Assembly (NCBI GenBank): GCA_028285065.1
Contig: JANQQG010000132.1
Span: 1-45,616 of the forward strand
DNA length: 45,616 nucleotides
Direction: 5' to 3'
Origin: Phycisphaerales bacterium
Lineage (GTDB): Bacteria > Planctomycetota > Phycisphaerae > Phycisphaerales > UBA1924
Numbering within the stretch: position 1 is the first letter of the stretch; each line of letters starts with the position of its first letter. Below are positions 27,750 to 36,394 of this stretch, in pieces. The notes beneath the pieces were generated by a model. That model was given only the letters and a program-made list of their open reading frames with translations, was not told the DNA's origin and searched no databases. Both the position numbers and the translations under genes were made by a program.

Positions 27750-28976
27750 ATGCCCGTCTCGTGCCGTGGCCGTGTTCCGTTGAACCGAGTCGCTGGGGCG
27801 CTGTGCGCACTGCTGGTCACGCCAACCGCCCTCGCCGGCCCCGGCGTCGCGACCGGCCCGGGCATCATCTACTCGACGTTCACGCCGGAACAAACCTATG
27901 TGAGCGGCGGGGGGACGATCGTCCGCGGGCCCGACGTCATCGCGGCAGCGGCGGTCCGGGTCGCGGTCCCCTTCACGCCCGCGGCAGACGCAGCCCTCAA
28001 GAACGTGCAGGTCGGCATGGCCAATGACGGTCAGTCGCCCGTGCACGCGACGGAGCTCGCGATCTTCACGAGCACCGGGAGCGGGCCCGGCGTGCTCATC
28101 GAGTCACTGGGCGTCCAGACGAGCTTCCAGGAACTCCCGGCGGGCGCCAGCCCGACCACCTACTCGTCGACGCTCCAGCCCACGCTGCTCGCGGGCACCG
28201 AGTACTTCGTCGTGGCGCGATGGGCTGCGAACGACTCGTCGGCTGTCTGGGCCCCGACCCTCACCGGCGTCACCGGGCGGTGGATTCAGTTCGATGACGA
28301 CCCGTGGTCGTTCAGTCCGTTCCCCACTCCCTCCGTCCAGGTCAACGCGGTGTATGACGGCGACGAGTGCGCCGTGGCCGGACGCCTCCAGAAGGGTGAG
28401 AACCCCGGCTCCCTCGTTGACAACACCGGGAGCACCGGCGACGACTCGTCCTGCGCCTTCAACGACACGATCGACGCGTGGCATCGCTACACGGCGCCGG
28501 ACGACGGCACGCTCACGCTGACGACGTGCCACCCGGGCACCGAGTTCGACACGGTCCTCAGCGTCTTCGACGCGTGCGCGGGCACCCAGCTCGCGTGCAA
28601 CGATGACACGAGCCCGATCGTGCCCGCGTGCGAGCTCGGCGGCCTGCACCGCAAGTCGACGGTCGAGCTCGACCTTGCCTCCGGGCAGAGCGTCTTCGTC
28701 CGCGTCTCGGTCTTCAACGATGACTTCTCGGGGAGCTTCGGGACGGGAGAGGGCTACGTCGTCGTGCTCGATTTCGTGCCCGAGCCGCCCTGCCCCTGCG
28801 ATTGGAACGGCGATGGCGCGCTCAACGACCAGGACTTCTTTGACTGGGTCAACGATTTCTTCGATCCCGACCCCGGCAAGGGCGGCGGACCCGACTTCAA
28901 CGGCGATGGGTCCGTCAACGACCAGGATTGGTTCGACTTCGTCAACTGCTTCTTCGGCAACGTCTTCGGCTGTTGA
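27750..28976 (+). CDS. Secreted GC-type dockerin protein with choice-of-anchor-like N-domain and one six-Cys repeat
   Basis: 408 residues. The start is the ATG at 27750, preceded by a strong AAGGAGG (27738-27744); an earlier in-frame ATG at 27624 has no such site and sits at the preceding terminator. Signal peptide about 1-29 (ending TALA). Residues ~30-200 form a beta-rich domain (VRVAVPFTPAADAALKNVQV, AGTEYFVVARWAAND) that resembles the N-terminal modules NCBI calls choice-of-anchor R; I hold that name loosely. One six-Cys PPC-like repeat (204-345) and the dockerin-like end (348-408) follow; the spacer between the two calcium loops is changed to DPDPGKGGGP, and the protein ends exactly at the closing Cys. 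A terminator follows, so it is probably monocistronic. Confidence 0.88.
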   Translation: MPVSCRGRVPLNRVAGALCALLVTPTALAGPGVATGPGIIYSTFTPEQTYVSGGGTIVRGPDVIAAAAVRVAVPFTPAADAALKNVQVGMANDGQSPVHATELAIFTSTGSGPGVLIESLGVQTSFQELPAGASPTTYSSTLQPTLLAGTEYFVVARWAANDSSAVWAPTLTGVTGRWIQFDDDPWSFSPFPTPSVQVNAVYDGDECAVAGRLQKGENPGSLVDNTGSTGDDSSCAFNDTIDAWHRYTAPDDGTLTLTTCHPGTEFDTVLSVFDACAGTQLACNDDTSPIVPACELGGLHRKSTVELDLASGQSVFVRVSVFNDDFSGSFGTGEGYVVVLDFVPEPPCPCDWNGDGALNDQDFFDWVNDFFDPDPGKGGGPDFNGDGSVNDQDWFDFVNCFFGNVFGC

Positions 28977-29037
28977 TGTTCCGGGCGTCGATCGCCGGCA
29001 TCGCTTGGCTGATGTCCCGCATTGAGGTCTTCGCAGC

Positions 29038-29070
29038 GGCCCGCGCATCTCGGAGCGCGGTCCCCTTTTT
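29038..29070 (+). terminator. Rho-independent terminator
   Basis: Nine-base stem with one mismatch (29038-29046 with 29055-29063) followed by CCTTTTT, 61 bases after the stop of the 27750 gene. Confidence 0.7.
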
Positions 29071-29085
29071 CGCGCGGACCCACCG

Positions 29086-29160
29086 GTTTGGTGGTCGGGA
29101 TCCGACCCGAGATCGGTGTTGACCGGTTCCTTCCGGACCTGGTGATCGGCAAACTGGGCG
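29086..29160 (+). repeat. Duplicated leader, copy 1, with a 6+6 palindrome
   Basis: This 75-base stretch aligns without gaps to 30842-30916; by eye about 57 of 75 bases agree, the best parts being the first 27 and last 8. It contains the palindrome GGTCGG-GAT-CCGACC (29093-29107) and ends in AAACTGGGCG. It lies upstream of the 29218 gene and may carry its promoter or an operator. Confidence 0.6.
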
Positions 29161-29217
29161 TGCGGCGTCGGCCGTGGGGGAGGGGGAGGGGGTGCCGGCA
29201 CCGCAGGAGCCCAAGCA

Positions 29218-30816
29218 ATGCGCGAATCACCCGTCCGCATCTGTGCGATGTGCATGCTCGTCGGTGTGTTCCTCGGCGCCGGCCCGGCCGGCGCGCAGGT
29301 CGGGAACGAATGCCCGGACGCCGCACCAATCGGCCTCGGTGCCACACTCGGCGCCCTGACCAACAACACCGGCTCGACGGGCGTCGATGACGACTGCAGC
29401 CTCGGCAACACCATCGACGAGTGGTACGTCTTCACGGCGCCGATCGATGGCTGGCTGCGCATCGATACGTGCGACGCCGCGACCGACTTCGACACGGTCC
29501 TCTCCGTTTTCGTGGCGTGCCCGGAGGTCGGTGGTGTGGCGATTGAGTGCAACGACGACTCGAGCTCGCCAGGTTGCGGCCTCGGCGCCCAGGGGCTGCT
29601 CAAGTCGAGGCTTGCCTTCGCGGCTGAGGCAGGAACGTCCTACCTCATCCGTGTCTCGGCGTGGGCCAACGACCTCGACGGGAGCGGGGACGGGACCGGC
29701 TCGTTCCTGCTGAGCCTCTCGCTGACGCCGTGGGACGGGGACTCGTGCCAGTTCGGCGCCATCCCGGTCGAGAACGGGACCTACAGCGGGAGCCTCGCCA
29801 ACAACTTTGGCCTCGGGGGCGACACGGACTCCTGCGGGTCCGTGAACACGATCGATGAGTGGTACGTCTACCAGGCCCTCGCAGATGCGACGCTCACCGT
29901 GACCACCTGCAACGCGGGCACGGACTTCGACACCGTTCTCTCGGCGTTCGAAGCCTGCCCGCTGGACGGGGGTGTGCAACTCGTGTGCAACGACGACACG
30001 CCGCCCCCGGCGCCGTCGGACTGCAACATCGTTTTCATGGGGAATGTCTTCACGCGCCGATCGACCATCTCGTTCCCCGTCGAGGAGAAGGCGCGCTACT
30101 TCATCAGGGTCTCGGCGTTCAACGACAACCTGACGGGGCTGGGCGGTCAGGGCAACTTCGTGATCAGCTTCAGTGCGCCGACGATCTCGCTGGGTGACCA
30201 GTGCCCGGGCGCACTGCCGGTCGGGGACGGTTCGTCCGTGGGATCGCTGATCGGCAACTCGGGCGCATCGGGCGACGACAGCTCCTGCGGGGCCGGGGAC
30301 ACCATCGACGAGTGGCTCGCCTACACGCCATCCGCGTCCGGGCGGGCCGCCATCACAACGTGCATGCCCGGCACGAACTTCGACACGACGTTGGCGGTGT
30401 TCGACGCATGTCCCGTGGGCGGGGGCGTCGAGCTCGCCTGCAACGACGATCGCGTCGGCCCGGACCCCGCGTGCGATCTCAGCGGGTTTAACAACAAGTC
30501 CTACGTCGAACTCGACGTGGTCGCTGGCGTCGAGGTCTTTGTACGCGTCTCGGTCGTCGGTGACACGTTCATTGAGAACGGGAGCTTCGGGCACAACTAC
30601 GAGATCGCGATCGAGCTCGTCTGCCCCTGTGACTGGAACGACGATGGGAGTCTGAATGACCAGGACTTCTTCGACTGGGTGAACGACTACTTCACACAGA
30701 CCGGGCCGCAGGGGCAGTTCGACTTCAACGAGGACGGCTTCTCGAACGACCAGGACTGGTTCGACTTCACGAACTGCTACTTCAGCCCGCTCCCGCCCTG
30801 CGCGGGCCTGCCCTGA
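29218..30816 (+). CDS. Secreted GC-type dockerin protein with three six-Cys repeats
   Basis: 532 residues. Signal peptide about 1-26 (CMLVGVFLGAGPAGAQ region). Three tandem six-Cys PPC-like repeats begin near residues 30, 173 and 326; each has IDEWxxY/F, a TTC or DTC cysteine, FDTxL and xCNDD. The third repeat (GDQCPGALPVGDG, then GASGDDSSCG) is the most typical; the first is more divergent (SPGCGLGAQGLLKSRLAF). Dockerin-like end 469-532 with loops DWNDDGSLNDQD and DFNEDGFSNDQD. AGGAG eight bases before the ATG fixes the start. The N-terminus (MRESPVRI) and leader match those of the next gene (MREASTRI), so the two are tandem duplicates at their 5' ends. Confidence 0.9.
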   Translation: MRESPVRICAMCMLVGVFLGAGPAGAQVGNECPDAAPIGLGATLGALTNNTGSTGVDDDCSLGNTIDEWYVFTAPIDGWLRIDTCDAATDFDTVLSVFVACPEVGGVAIECNDDSSSPGCGLGAQGLLKSRLAFAAEAGTSYLIRVSAWANDLDGSGDGTGSFLLSLSLTPWDGDSCQFGAIPVENGTYSGSLANNFGLGGDTDSCGSVNTIDEWYVYQALADATLTVTTCNAGTDFDTVLSAFEACPLDGGVQLVCNDDTPPPAPSDCNIVFMGNVFTRRSTISFPVEEKARYFIRVSAFNDNLTGLGGQGNFVISFSAPTISLGDQCPGALPVGDGSSVGSLIGNSGASGDDSSCGAGDTIDEWLAYTPSASGRAAITTCMPGTNFDTTLAVFDACPVGGGVELACNDDRVGPDPACDLSGFNNKSYVELDVVAGVEVFVRVSVVGDTFIENGSFGHNYEIAIELVCPCDWNDDGSLNDQDFFDWVNDYFTQTGPQGQFDFNEDGFSNDQDWFDFTNCYFSPLPPCAGLP

Positions 30817-30841
30817 CCGCTTGAGCCGGACCGGACCGTCA

Positions 30842-30916
30842 GTTCGGTGGTCGGCATCCGACCCGAGACTGGCCCCGGCGAGTTTCATCCGGACCCGCCG
30901 GTCGCCAAACTGGGCG
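30842..30916 (+). repeat. Duplicated leader, copy 2, with a 6+6 palindrome
   Basis: Partner of 29086-29160. The palindrome is GGTCGG-CAT-CCGACC (30849-30863): both arms are kept while the centre has changed, which hints that the inverted repeat itself matters. It lies between the 29218 stop and the 30963 start. Confidence 0.6.
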
Positions 30917-30962
30917 GATGGCGCCGGCCTCGTGGGGCGGCCTCGCCTCAGGAGACCAAGTC

Positions 30963-32543
30963 ATGCGCGAAGCATCCACCCGCATCAGCGCGCTGTGCGC
31001 GTTCGTGGCCGTGTCGTTCGTTGTTGCACCTGCCGTCGCGCAGGACGGCGACGAGTGCACCGACCCGATCCCCGTCGGTGATTCGTTGTTCGTCACCGAC
31101 ATCTCGGCCAACACCGGCGCAACCGGGAACGACTCGACCGCCTGCGGCGGGTTCGACTCGATCGACCAGTGGTTCAGGTATGCAGCGCCGGCGGACGGGG
31201 TGCTCAACATCAACACCTGCAACCCCGGCTCTGAGTTCGACACGGTGCTGAGTCTCTACAACGCCTGCGGGGATCCCGATTTCGCGTGCAACGACGACTC
31301 GGTTGGCGCGTTCCCGTCCTGCGAGCTTGGTGGGTTGAACCGGCTGTCGAGCCTGACCATTCCGGTCTCCGATGGCCAGGTGCTTCTCGTCCGCCTGAGC
31401 GCGTTCCAGGATCAGATCGGCACGGGCCTCGCCGAGATCTCCTTCTCGGGGCCCGATGACCCGGCCGGCGAGGACTGCGAGGATGCGATCGAGGTCGAGG
31501 AGGGCACGTTCACCGGCAACCTCGCAGACAACACCACGATTCCCCCCGTCGTCGGCCCCGACTACAGCAGCTGCGGCGGCATCATCGGCGTCGCCGACAC
31601 GTACGACGAATGGTGGGCCTACACCACACGCGCCCGCGGAACCCATTCCGTCAGCACCTGCATGCCAGGCACGCTGTTTGACACCGTGCTGAGCGTCTGG
31701 GACGGCTGCCCCGACGAGGGCGGCGTCGAGATCGCATGCAACGACGATGCGAGCGGTCCCGGTGACTGCTCACTCGGTGGCCTCAACCGCAAGTCCTACC
31801 TGACGTTCTTCGGCGAGGAGAAGCACACGTACTACATCCGCGTCTCGGTCTACAACGACGACTTCAACTGTTCCGTCTGCACAGGGACGGAGTACGAGAT
31901 CCGGATCGCCGGCCCGAGCGCCTCGAGCGCCGACGAATGCCCGATCGGGACAAACGTCGCCGAGGGGACCTACCTGCGCAGCCTCGACCTGAACACCGGG
32001 TCGACCGGCGACGACAGCACCTGTGCCTTCAACGACACCATCGACGAGTGGTTCGACTACACGGCCACGTACGACGGGACCGCGCGCATCACCACCTGCA
32101 ACCCGGCGACGGAGTTCGATACGGTCCTGAGTGTGTTCGCCTCGTGCGGCGGCGCTCAGATCGCCTGCAACGACGACACGCCGGGCGCGCTACCAGCGTG
32201 CAGCCTGGGCCCACTCAACCGCAAGTCGACCCTCGAGATCCCGGTCGTGGCCGGCACGTCGTACCAGGTGCGCGTGAGCGTCTTCAACGACGACTTCTTC
32301 GGAACCGGCGGGTCCGGCCACAACTACGAGCTGACCATCCGCCTGCTCTGTCCGTGCGACTGGAACGACGATGGGAACCTCAACGACCAGGACTTCTTCG
32401 ATTGGGCCAACGACTACTTCACGCAGACCGGCCCGCAGGGCGGCTTCGACTTCAATGGCGACGGCAACGAGAACGACCAGGACTGGTTCGACTTCATCAA
32501 CTGCTACTTCACGCCGCCTCCTGTGTGCGGAGGTGGCCAGTAG
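30963..32543 (+). CDS. Secreted GC-type dockerin protein with three six-Cys repeats
   Basis: 526 residues. Start set at the ATG at 30963, eight bases after AGGAG (30950-30954); upstream in-frame codons lie in the leader and would spoil the signal peptide. Signal peptide 1-26 (APAVA). Six-Cys PPC-like repeats start near 29, 169 and 322. Repeat 2 is a variant: YSSCGGIIGVADTYDEWWAY replaces the usual NDTIDEW segment, and an added CSVC lies just before TGTEYEI. Dockerin-like end 463-526 with DWNDDGNLNDQD and DFNGDGNENDQD. The same order of repeat types occurs in the 32709 gene, its closest paralogue in the array. Ligand and anchor are unknown. Confidence 0.9.
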   Translation: MREASTRISALCAFVAVSFVVAPAVAQDGDECTDPIPVGDSLFVTDISANTGATGNDSTACGGFDSIDQWFRYAAPADGVLNINTCNPGSEFDTVLSLYNACGDPDFACNDDSVGAFPSCELGGLNRLSSLTIPVSDGQVLLVRLSAFQDQIGTGLAEISFSGPDDPAGEDCEDAIEVEEGTFTGNLADNTTIPPVVGPDYSSCGGIIGVADTYDEWWAYTTRARGTHSVSTCMPGTLFDTVLSVWDGCPDEGGVEIACNDDASGPGDCSLGGLNRKSYLTFFGEEKHTYYIRVSVYNDDFNCSVCTGTEYEIRIAGPSASSADECPIGTNVAEGTYLRSLDLNTGSTGDDSTCAFNDTIDEWFDYTATYDGTARITTCNPATEFDTVLSVFASCGGAQIACNDDTPGALPACSLGPLNRKSTLEIPVVAGTSYQVRVSVFNDDFFGTGGSGHNYELTIRLLCPCDWNDDGNLNDQDFFDWANDYFTQTGPQGGFDFNGDGNENDQDWFDFINCYFTPPPVCGGGQ

Positions 32544-32708
32544 CGGAGGCTCGGCCTCGAGAGTCTCGGCGTGACCCGCGGCCGCGCCCGAACGCTGTTT
32601 GCGCCAGGGCGGGTTTCTTGCGTTCGGCCTTCCATGCGGGGCGTCCGGGTGTCATGATTGGCTGTGGCGCCTGTGTTTGCTTGTACGCATCGATGGAGGC
32701 CTGCCGTG

Positions 32709-34262
32709 ATGGTCCCTTGTTCTCGAGTTCGCACGTCCCTCGTCGCCCTCGCGTTCGCCCTGAGCGCGCTCCCGGCTCTCTCGCAGACGGGGGATGAGTG
32801 CTCCAGCCCGATCGTGGTCGGCACGGGCACCTTCGTGGCTGACCTCTCGCTCAACACAGGTTCGACCGGCGATGACTCGAGCATGTGTGCTTCCGACGAC
32901 ACGATCGACCGGTGGTACCTGTACATCGCGCCCAGCGCCGGCACGCTGACCGTGAGCACCTGCAACCCGGGGACTGAGTTCGACACGGTGCTCAGCGCCT
33001 ATTCGACCTGCGGCGGCCCGGACATCGCGTGCAACGACGACTCGGCCGTCGTGCTCCAGGCCTGCTCGCTCAACGGGCTCAACCGCAAGTCGATCATGAC
33101 GGTCCCGGTCAGTGCGGGCCAGAGTGTCCTCGTGCGACTGAGTGCGTTCCGAGACCTCATCGGCAGCGGGCAAGCGCAGATCACCTTCGCGGGTCCGCCG
33201 GAGCCGCCCGGCTACGACTGCCAGGGGCCGATCGAGGTCGGCGACGGGACGTTCATCGGCGACCTGGGCGACAACGTCGGGATCGGGCCGGATGACAGCT
33301 CGTGCGGTGGCATCGTGGGCGTCGCGGACACATACGACGAGTGGTACGCCTACACGGCGCGCGCCGACGGGACAGCTTCGGTCAGCACGTGCATGCCCGG
33401 CACGCAGTTCGATACCGTCATCAGCGTCTGGGACGCATGCCCGCTCGCCGGTGGCGTCGAGCTCGCCTGCAACGATGACGCCTCGGGGCCCGGCAACTGC
33501 GACCTCGGGGGGCTCAATCGGAAGTCGTACGTGACCTTCCCGATCCGTGAGAAGCGCACCTATTACGTCCGCGTCTCGGTCTATGACGATGATTTCAGCT
33601 GCCCCGTCTGCACGGGAACACAGTACGAGATCCGCTTCGCCGGCCCCTCGGTCTCCAGCGCCGACGAGTGCAACATCGGACTGAACGTCGGCGAGGGCAC
33701 GTACCTCCGTAGCCTCGATCTCAACACCGGCGCGACCGGCGACGACAGCTCGTGCGCCACGAACGACACCATCGACGAGTGGTTCGACTACACGGCCACC
33801 GCCGACGGGCTCGCGCGCATCACTACATGCAACCCCGGGACAGAGTTCGATACCGTCCTCTCCATCTTCGATGGCTGCGCGGGGGCGGAGATCGCCTGCA
33901 ACGACGACACACCCGGTGCGCCGGCCGAGTGCAGCCTCAGCGGGCTGAACCGCAAGTCCACGATCGAGCTCTCCGTCACCGACGGCACCAGCTACCAGAT
34001 CCGCGTCAGCGTCTTCGGCGACAACTTCACCACGGCACTCGGTATGAACTACGAGCTGTCTATCACGCTGCTGTGCCCGTGCGATTGGAGCGACGACGGG
34101 AGCCTGAATGATCAGGACTTCTTCGACTGGGTGAACGACTACTTCACGCAGACGGGGCCGCAGGGCCAGTTCGACTACAACCAGGACGGGAACGAGAACG
34201 ACCAGGACTGGTTCGATTTCGTCAACTGCTACTTCACGCCGCCGGCAGGGTGCCTGCCCTGA
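32709..34262 (+). CDS. Secreted GC-type dockerin protein with three six-Cys repeats
   Basis: 517 residues. ATG at 32709 is nine bases after GGAGG (32695-32699); the codon before it is GTG and could also start. Signal peptide 1-25 (ALSALPALSQ). Six-Cys PPC-like repeats start near 28, 168 and 319, the second with the VADTYDEWYAY variant and an added CPVC before TGTQYEI, exactly as in the 30963 gene. Dockerin-like end 456-517; its first calcium loop is DWSDDGSLNDQD, with Ser instead of Asn at loop position 3, the second DYNQDGNENDQD. Only 64 bases separate it from the phosphatase gene, with no terminator seen, so read-through is possible. Confidence 0.9.
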   Translation: MVPCSRVRTSLVALAFALSALPALSQTGDECSSPIVVGTGTFVADLSLNTGSTGDDSSMCASDDTIDRWYLYIAPSAGTLTVSTCNPGTEFDTVLSAYSTCGGPDIACNDDSAVVLQACSLNGLNRKSIMTVPVSAGQSVLVRLSAFRDLIGSGQAQITFAGPPEPPGYDCQGPIEVGDGTFIGDLGDNVGIGPDDSSCGGIVGVADTYDEWYAYTARADGTASVSTCMPGTQFDTVISVWDACPLAGGVELACNDDASGPGNCDLGGLNRKSYVTFPIREKRTYYVRVSVYDDDFSCPVCTGTQYEIRFAGPSVSSADECNIGLNVGEGTYLRSLDLNTGATGDDSSCATNDTIDEWFDYTATADGLARITTCNPGTEFDTVLSIFDGCAGAEIACNDDTPGAPAECSLSGLNRKSTIELSVTDGTSYQIRVSVFGDNFTTALGMNYELSITLLCPCDWSDDGSLNDQDFFDWVNDYFTQTGPQGQFDYNQDGNENDQDWFDFVNCYFTPPAGCLP

Positions 34263-34326
34263 TCGACGCGCACGGGGTCGGTGCTGGCGCGGTCGGTACA
34301 CTCGGGTCCTCGCAAGGAGGACCCGC

Positions 34327-36198
34327 ATGCCCACCCGTGTCATCATCCCCGTGCTCTGGCTCGCCTGGCTCGGTGCCGCCGCCCCTGCAGCTGGTCAGCC
34401 GACTGAGCTGCACTGGCGTTTCGACGAGAGCGCGTTCGACGCGGGTGTGTTCCGTCCGGTCACGGGCGACATGGAAGCACGCCTCAACGCCTCGTCGGCG
34501 CGGTTCGCGCCCGATGAGGCCGGCGCCGGGCTGACCCGCGACGGCAGCCGCACCGCCATGATCGTGCGCTCCGACATCGGGGGCGACGTCGACCTCCTGC
34601 CCGAAGACGCCATGACCGTCTCGGCCTGGGTCTCCCTCAGTTCGACGACGCGGTGGGGGGGAGTCGTCGGCGTGATCGAAGACAACGGTGGCGCCGAGAA
34701 GGGCTGGATCCTCGGCTACAACGACTCCGTCTTCACGTTTGGGCTCGCTTCGACCGGCGCTGACGATGGCGACGGCGTCATGACATACCTCGAGGGCGAT
34801 GCGCCGATCGTCCCCGGGCGCTGGCACCACGTCGTCGGCGTGTTCGACGGGCGCGAGATGCGCCTGTACGTCGATGGGAAGCTCGACGCCGGGACCGAGG
34901 CGCAGACCGGCGCGATCCTCTATGACCGAGGGGCACCGCTCGCGATCGGCGGGTACCTCGACTCCAACGAGGACCATCCGCTGCACGGGCGCATCCGCGA
35001 AGTACGGATCGAGCCGCGCGCCCTCACGACGACCGAGATCACGCGCCGCTTCCGCGCGGACCAGGCGCTGACGCGCCTCGAGCCCTGGTTCGACACGTCG
35101 CTCAACTGGGTCGTCGAGCCCTACCTCTGCCACCCACGCCTCGATGGCATGGCAGTGCTCTTCGAGACCTCGGCACCCGGTACGGCACGCGTCGAGTACC
35201 GCTCGGAGGATGGGCGTCACGCCGGCGAGGACGAGGGGCTTGTGCCGGGCACCATGCACGAGGTCATCCTCGACGGGCTCAATCCCAACACCAAGTACTT
35301 CTACCGCGCGATCGTCACGAACACGGACGGGTCGGAGCTCGCAAGCGCACTGCTGACCTTCCGCACCGCCTCGACGCCAGACATGCCGTACACGTTCGTG
35401 GCGATCGGCGACACGCAGTCGCAGCCGCAGGTCGTCAAGCGTGTCTCGGACCTCGCCTACGAGCACCGCCCGAACTTCATGGTGCACGCAGGCGACCTGG
35501 TCTCGACCGGCTCGAATAAGCGCCACTGGACGGGCCACTTCTTCCCGAACATGCAGCCGCTGATCGGGCGCGTCCCGATCATGCCCGTGCTCGGCAACCA
35601 CGAGCAGGACGCGCCCAACTACTACAACTACTTCGCTCTGCCTGGGCCGGAGTACTACTACTCGTTTGCCTACGGCAACGCCGAGTTCTTCATGATCGAT
35701 GCCAACAAGGACCTCCGCCCCGGTACAGAGCAGCACGAGTGGCTCGACAAGGCGCTCGGCGAGTGCGAAGCGACCTGGAAGTTCGTCGTCCACCACCAGC
35801 CCGCCTACACGTCTGACTCCAACGACTACGGGGACACGTACAAGGGCCCGTCAACGCGTGGCGACGCACGGGCGCGACAGCTCATCCCCCTCTACGACAA
35901 GCACGGCGTCGACATCGTCTTCTGTGGGCACGTCCACGACTACGAGCGCACCTTCCCCATCAAGCACGAACGTCCGGCCACGCACGCCGATGGCGGTGTG
36001 ATCTACGTGACAACAGCAGGTGGCGGCGGGCATCTCGAGGACTTTGACCCCGCCAACACGTGGTTCGGGCACAAGAAGGCCCGGCGTCACCACTTCTGCT
36101 ACGTCGCCGTCAACGGACCGGAACTCGAGTTCCAGGCGATCGACGAGGAGGGGCGCCTGTTCGATGTCATGACGCTGAAGAAGGACGTGCGCCGCTGA
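34327..36198 (+). CDS. Exported metallophosphatase with LamG-like and Fn3-like domains
   Basis: 623 residues, calcineurin-like phosphoesterase. Signal peptide 1-23 (AAAPAAG). Residues ~27-240 are a LamG/concanavalin-like beta sandwich (VSAWVSLSS, GRWHHVVGVFDGREMRLYVD). Residues ~260-350 look like the Fn3-type N-domain of purple acid phosphatases (LDGLNPNTKYFYRAIVTN). The catalytic domain has GDTQ (361-364), HAGDLV (387-392), GNHE (423-426), HHQP (489-492) and GHVHDYER (534-541), the five metallophosphatase motifs with dinuclear metal ligands. It probably hydrolyses phosphate esters outside the cytoplasm; the substrate is unknown. AAGGAGG lies six bases before the ATG. Unlike its neighbours it has no dockerin-like end and no six-Cys repeat. 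TACACT at 34297-34302 may be its own -10 element. Confidence 0.9.
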   Translation: MPTRVIIPVLWLAWLGAAAPAAGQPTELHWRFDESAFDAGVFRPVTGDMEARLNASSARFAPDEAGAGLTRDGSRTAMIVRSDIGGDVDLLPEDAMTVSAWVSLSSTTRWGGVVGVIEDNGGAEKGWILGYNDSVFTFGLASTGADDGDGVMTYLEGDAPIVPGRWHHVVGVFDGREMRLYVDGKLDAGTEAQTGAILYDRGAPLAIGGYLDSNEDHPLHGRIREVRIEPRALTTTEITRRFRADQALTRLEPWFDTSLNWVVEPYLCHPRLDGMAVLFETSAPGTARVEYRSEDGRHAGEDEGLVPGTMHEVILDGLNPNTKYFYRAIVTNTDGSELASALLTFRTASTPDMPYTFVAIGDTQSQPQVVKRVSDLAYEHRPNFMVHAGDLVSTGSNKRHWTGHFFPNMQPLIGRVPIMPVLGNHEQDAPNYYNYFALPGPEYYYSFAYGNAEFFMIDANKDLRPGTEQHEWLDKALGECEATWKFVVHHQPAYTSDSNDYGDTYKGPSTRGDARARQLIPLYDKHGVDIVFCGHVHDYERTFPIKHERPATHADGGVIYVTTAGGGGHLEDFDPANTWFGHKKARRHHFCYVAVNGPELEFQAIDEEGRLFDVMTLKKDVRR

Positions 36199-36394
36199 GG
36201 CGCCCCGAGTGGCCGTTGTCACGGGTTCTCGACGGCCCGAGCCGCACCGAGACCGGCCCGTCGGCTCTCCTCCGAACCCCGCTCGGTTTGCGTGCTCCGA
36301 TGCCCCCCGGTCGGGTGATTCCGTCATTCTGGGCCGAGCAGCCAGCGCACTGTGGTAGCGTGGTATCCGTCATTCCATCTCTCGAGGGATCCAG

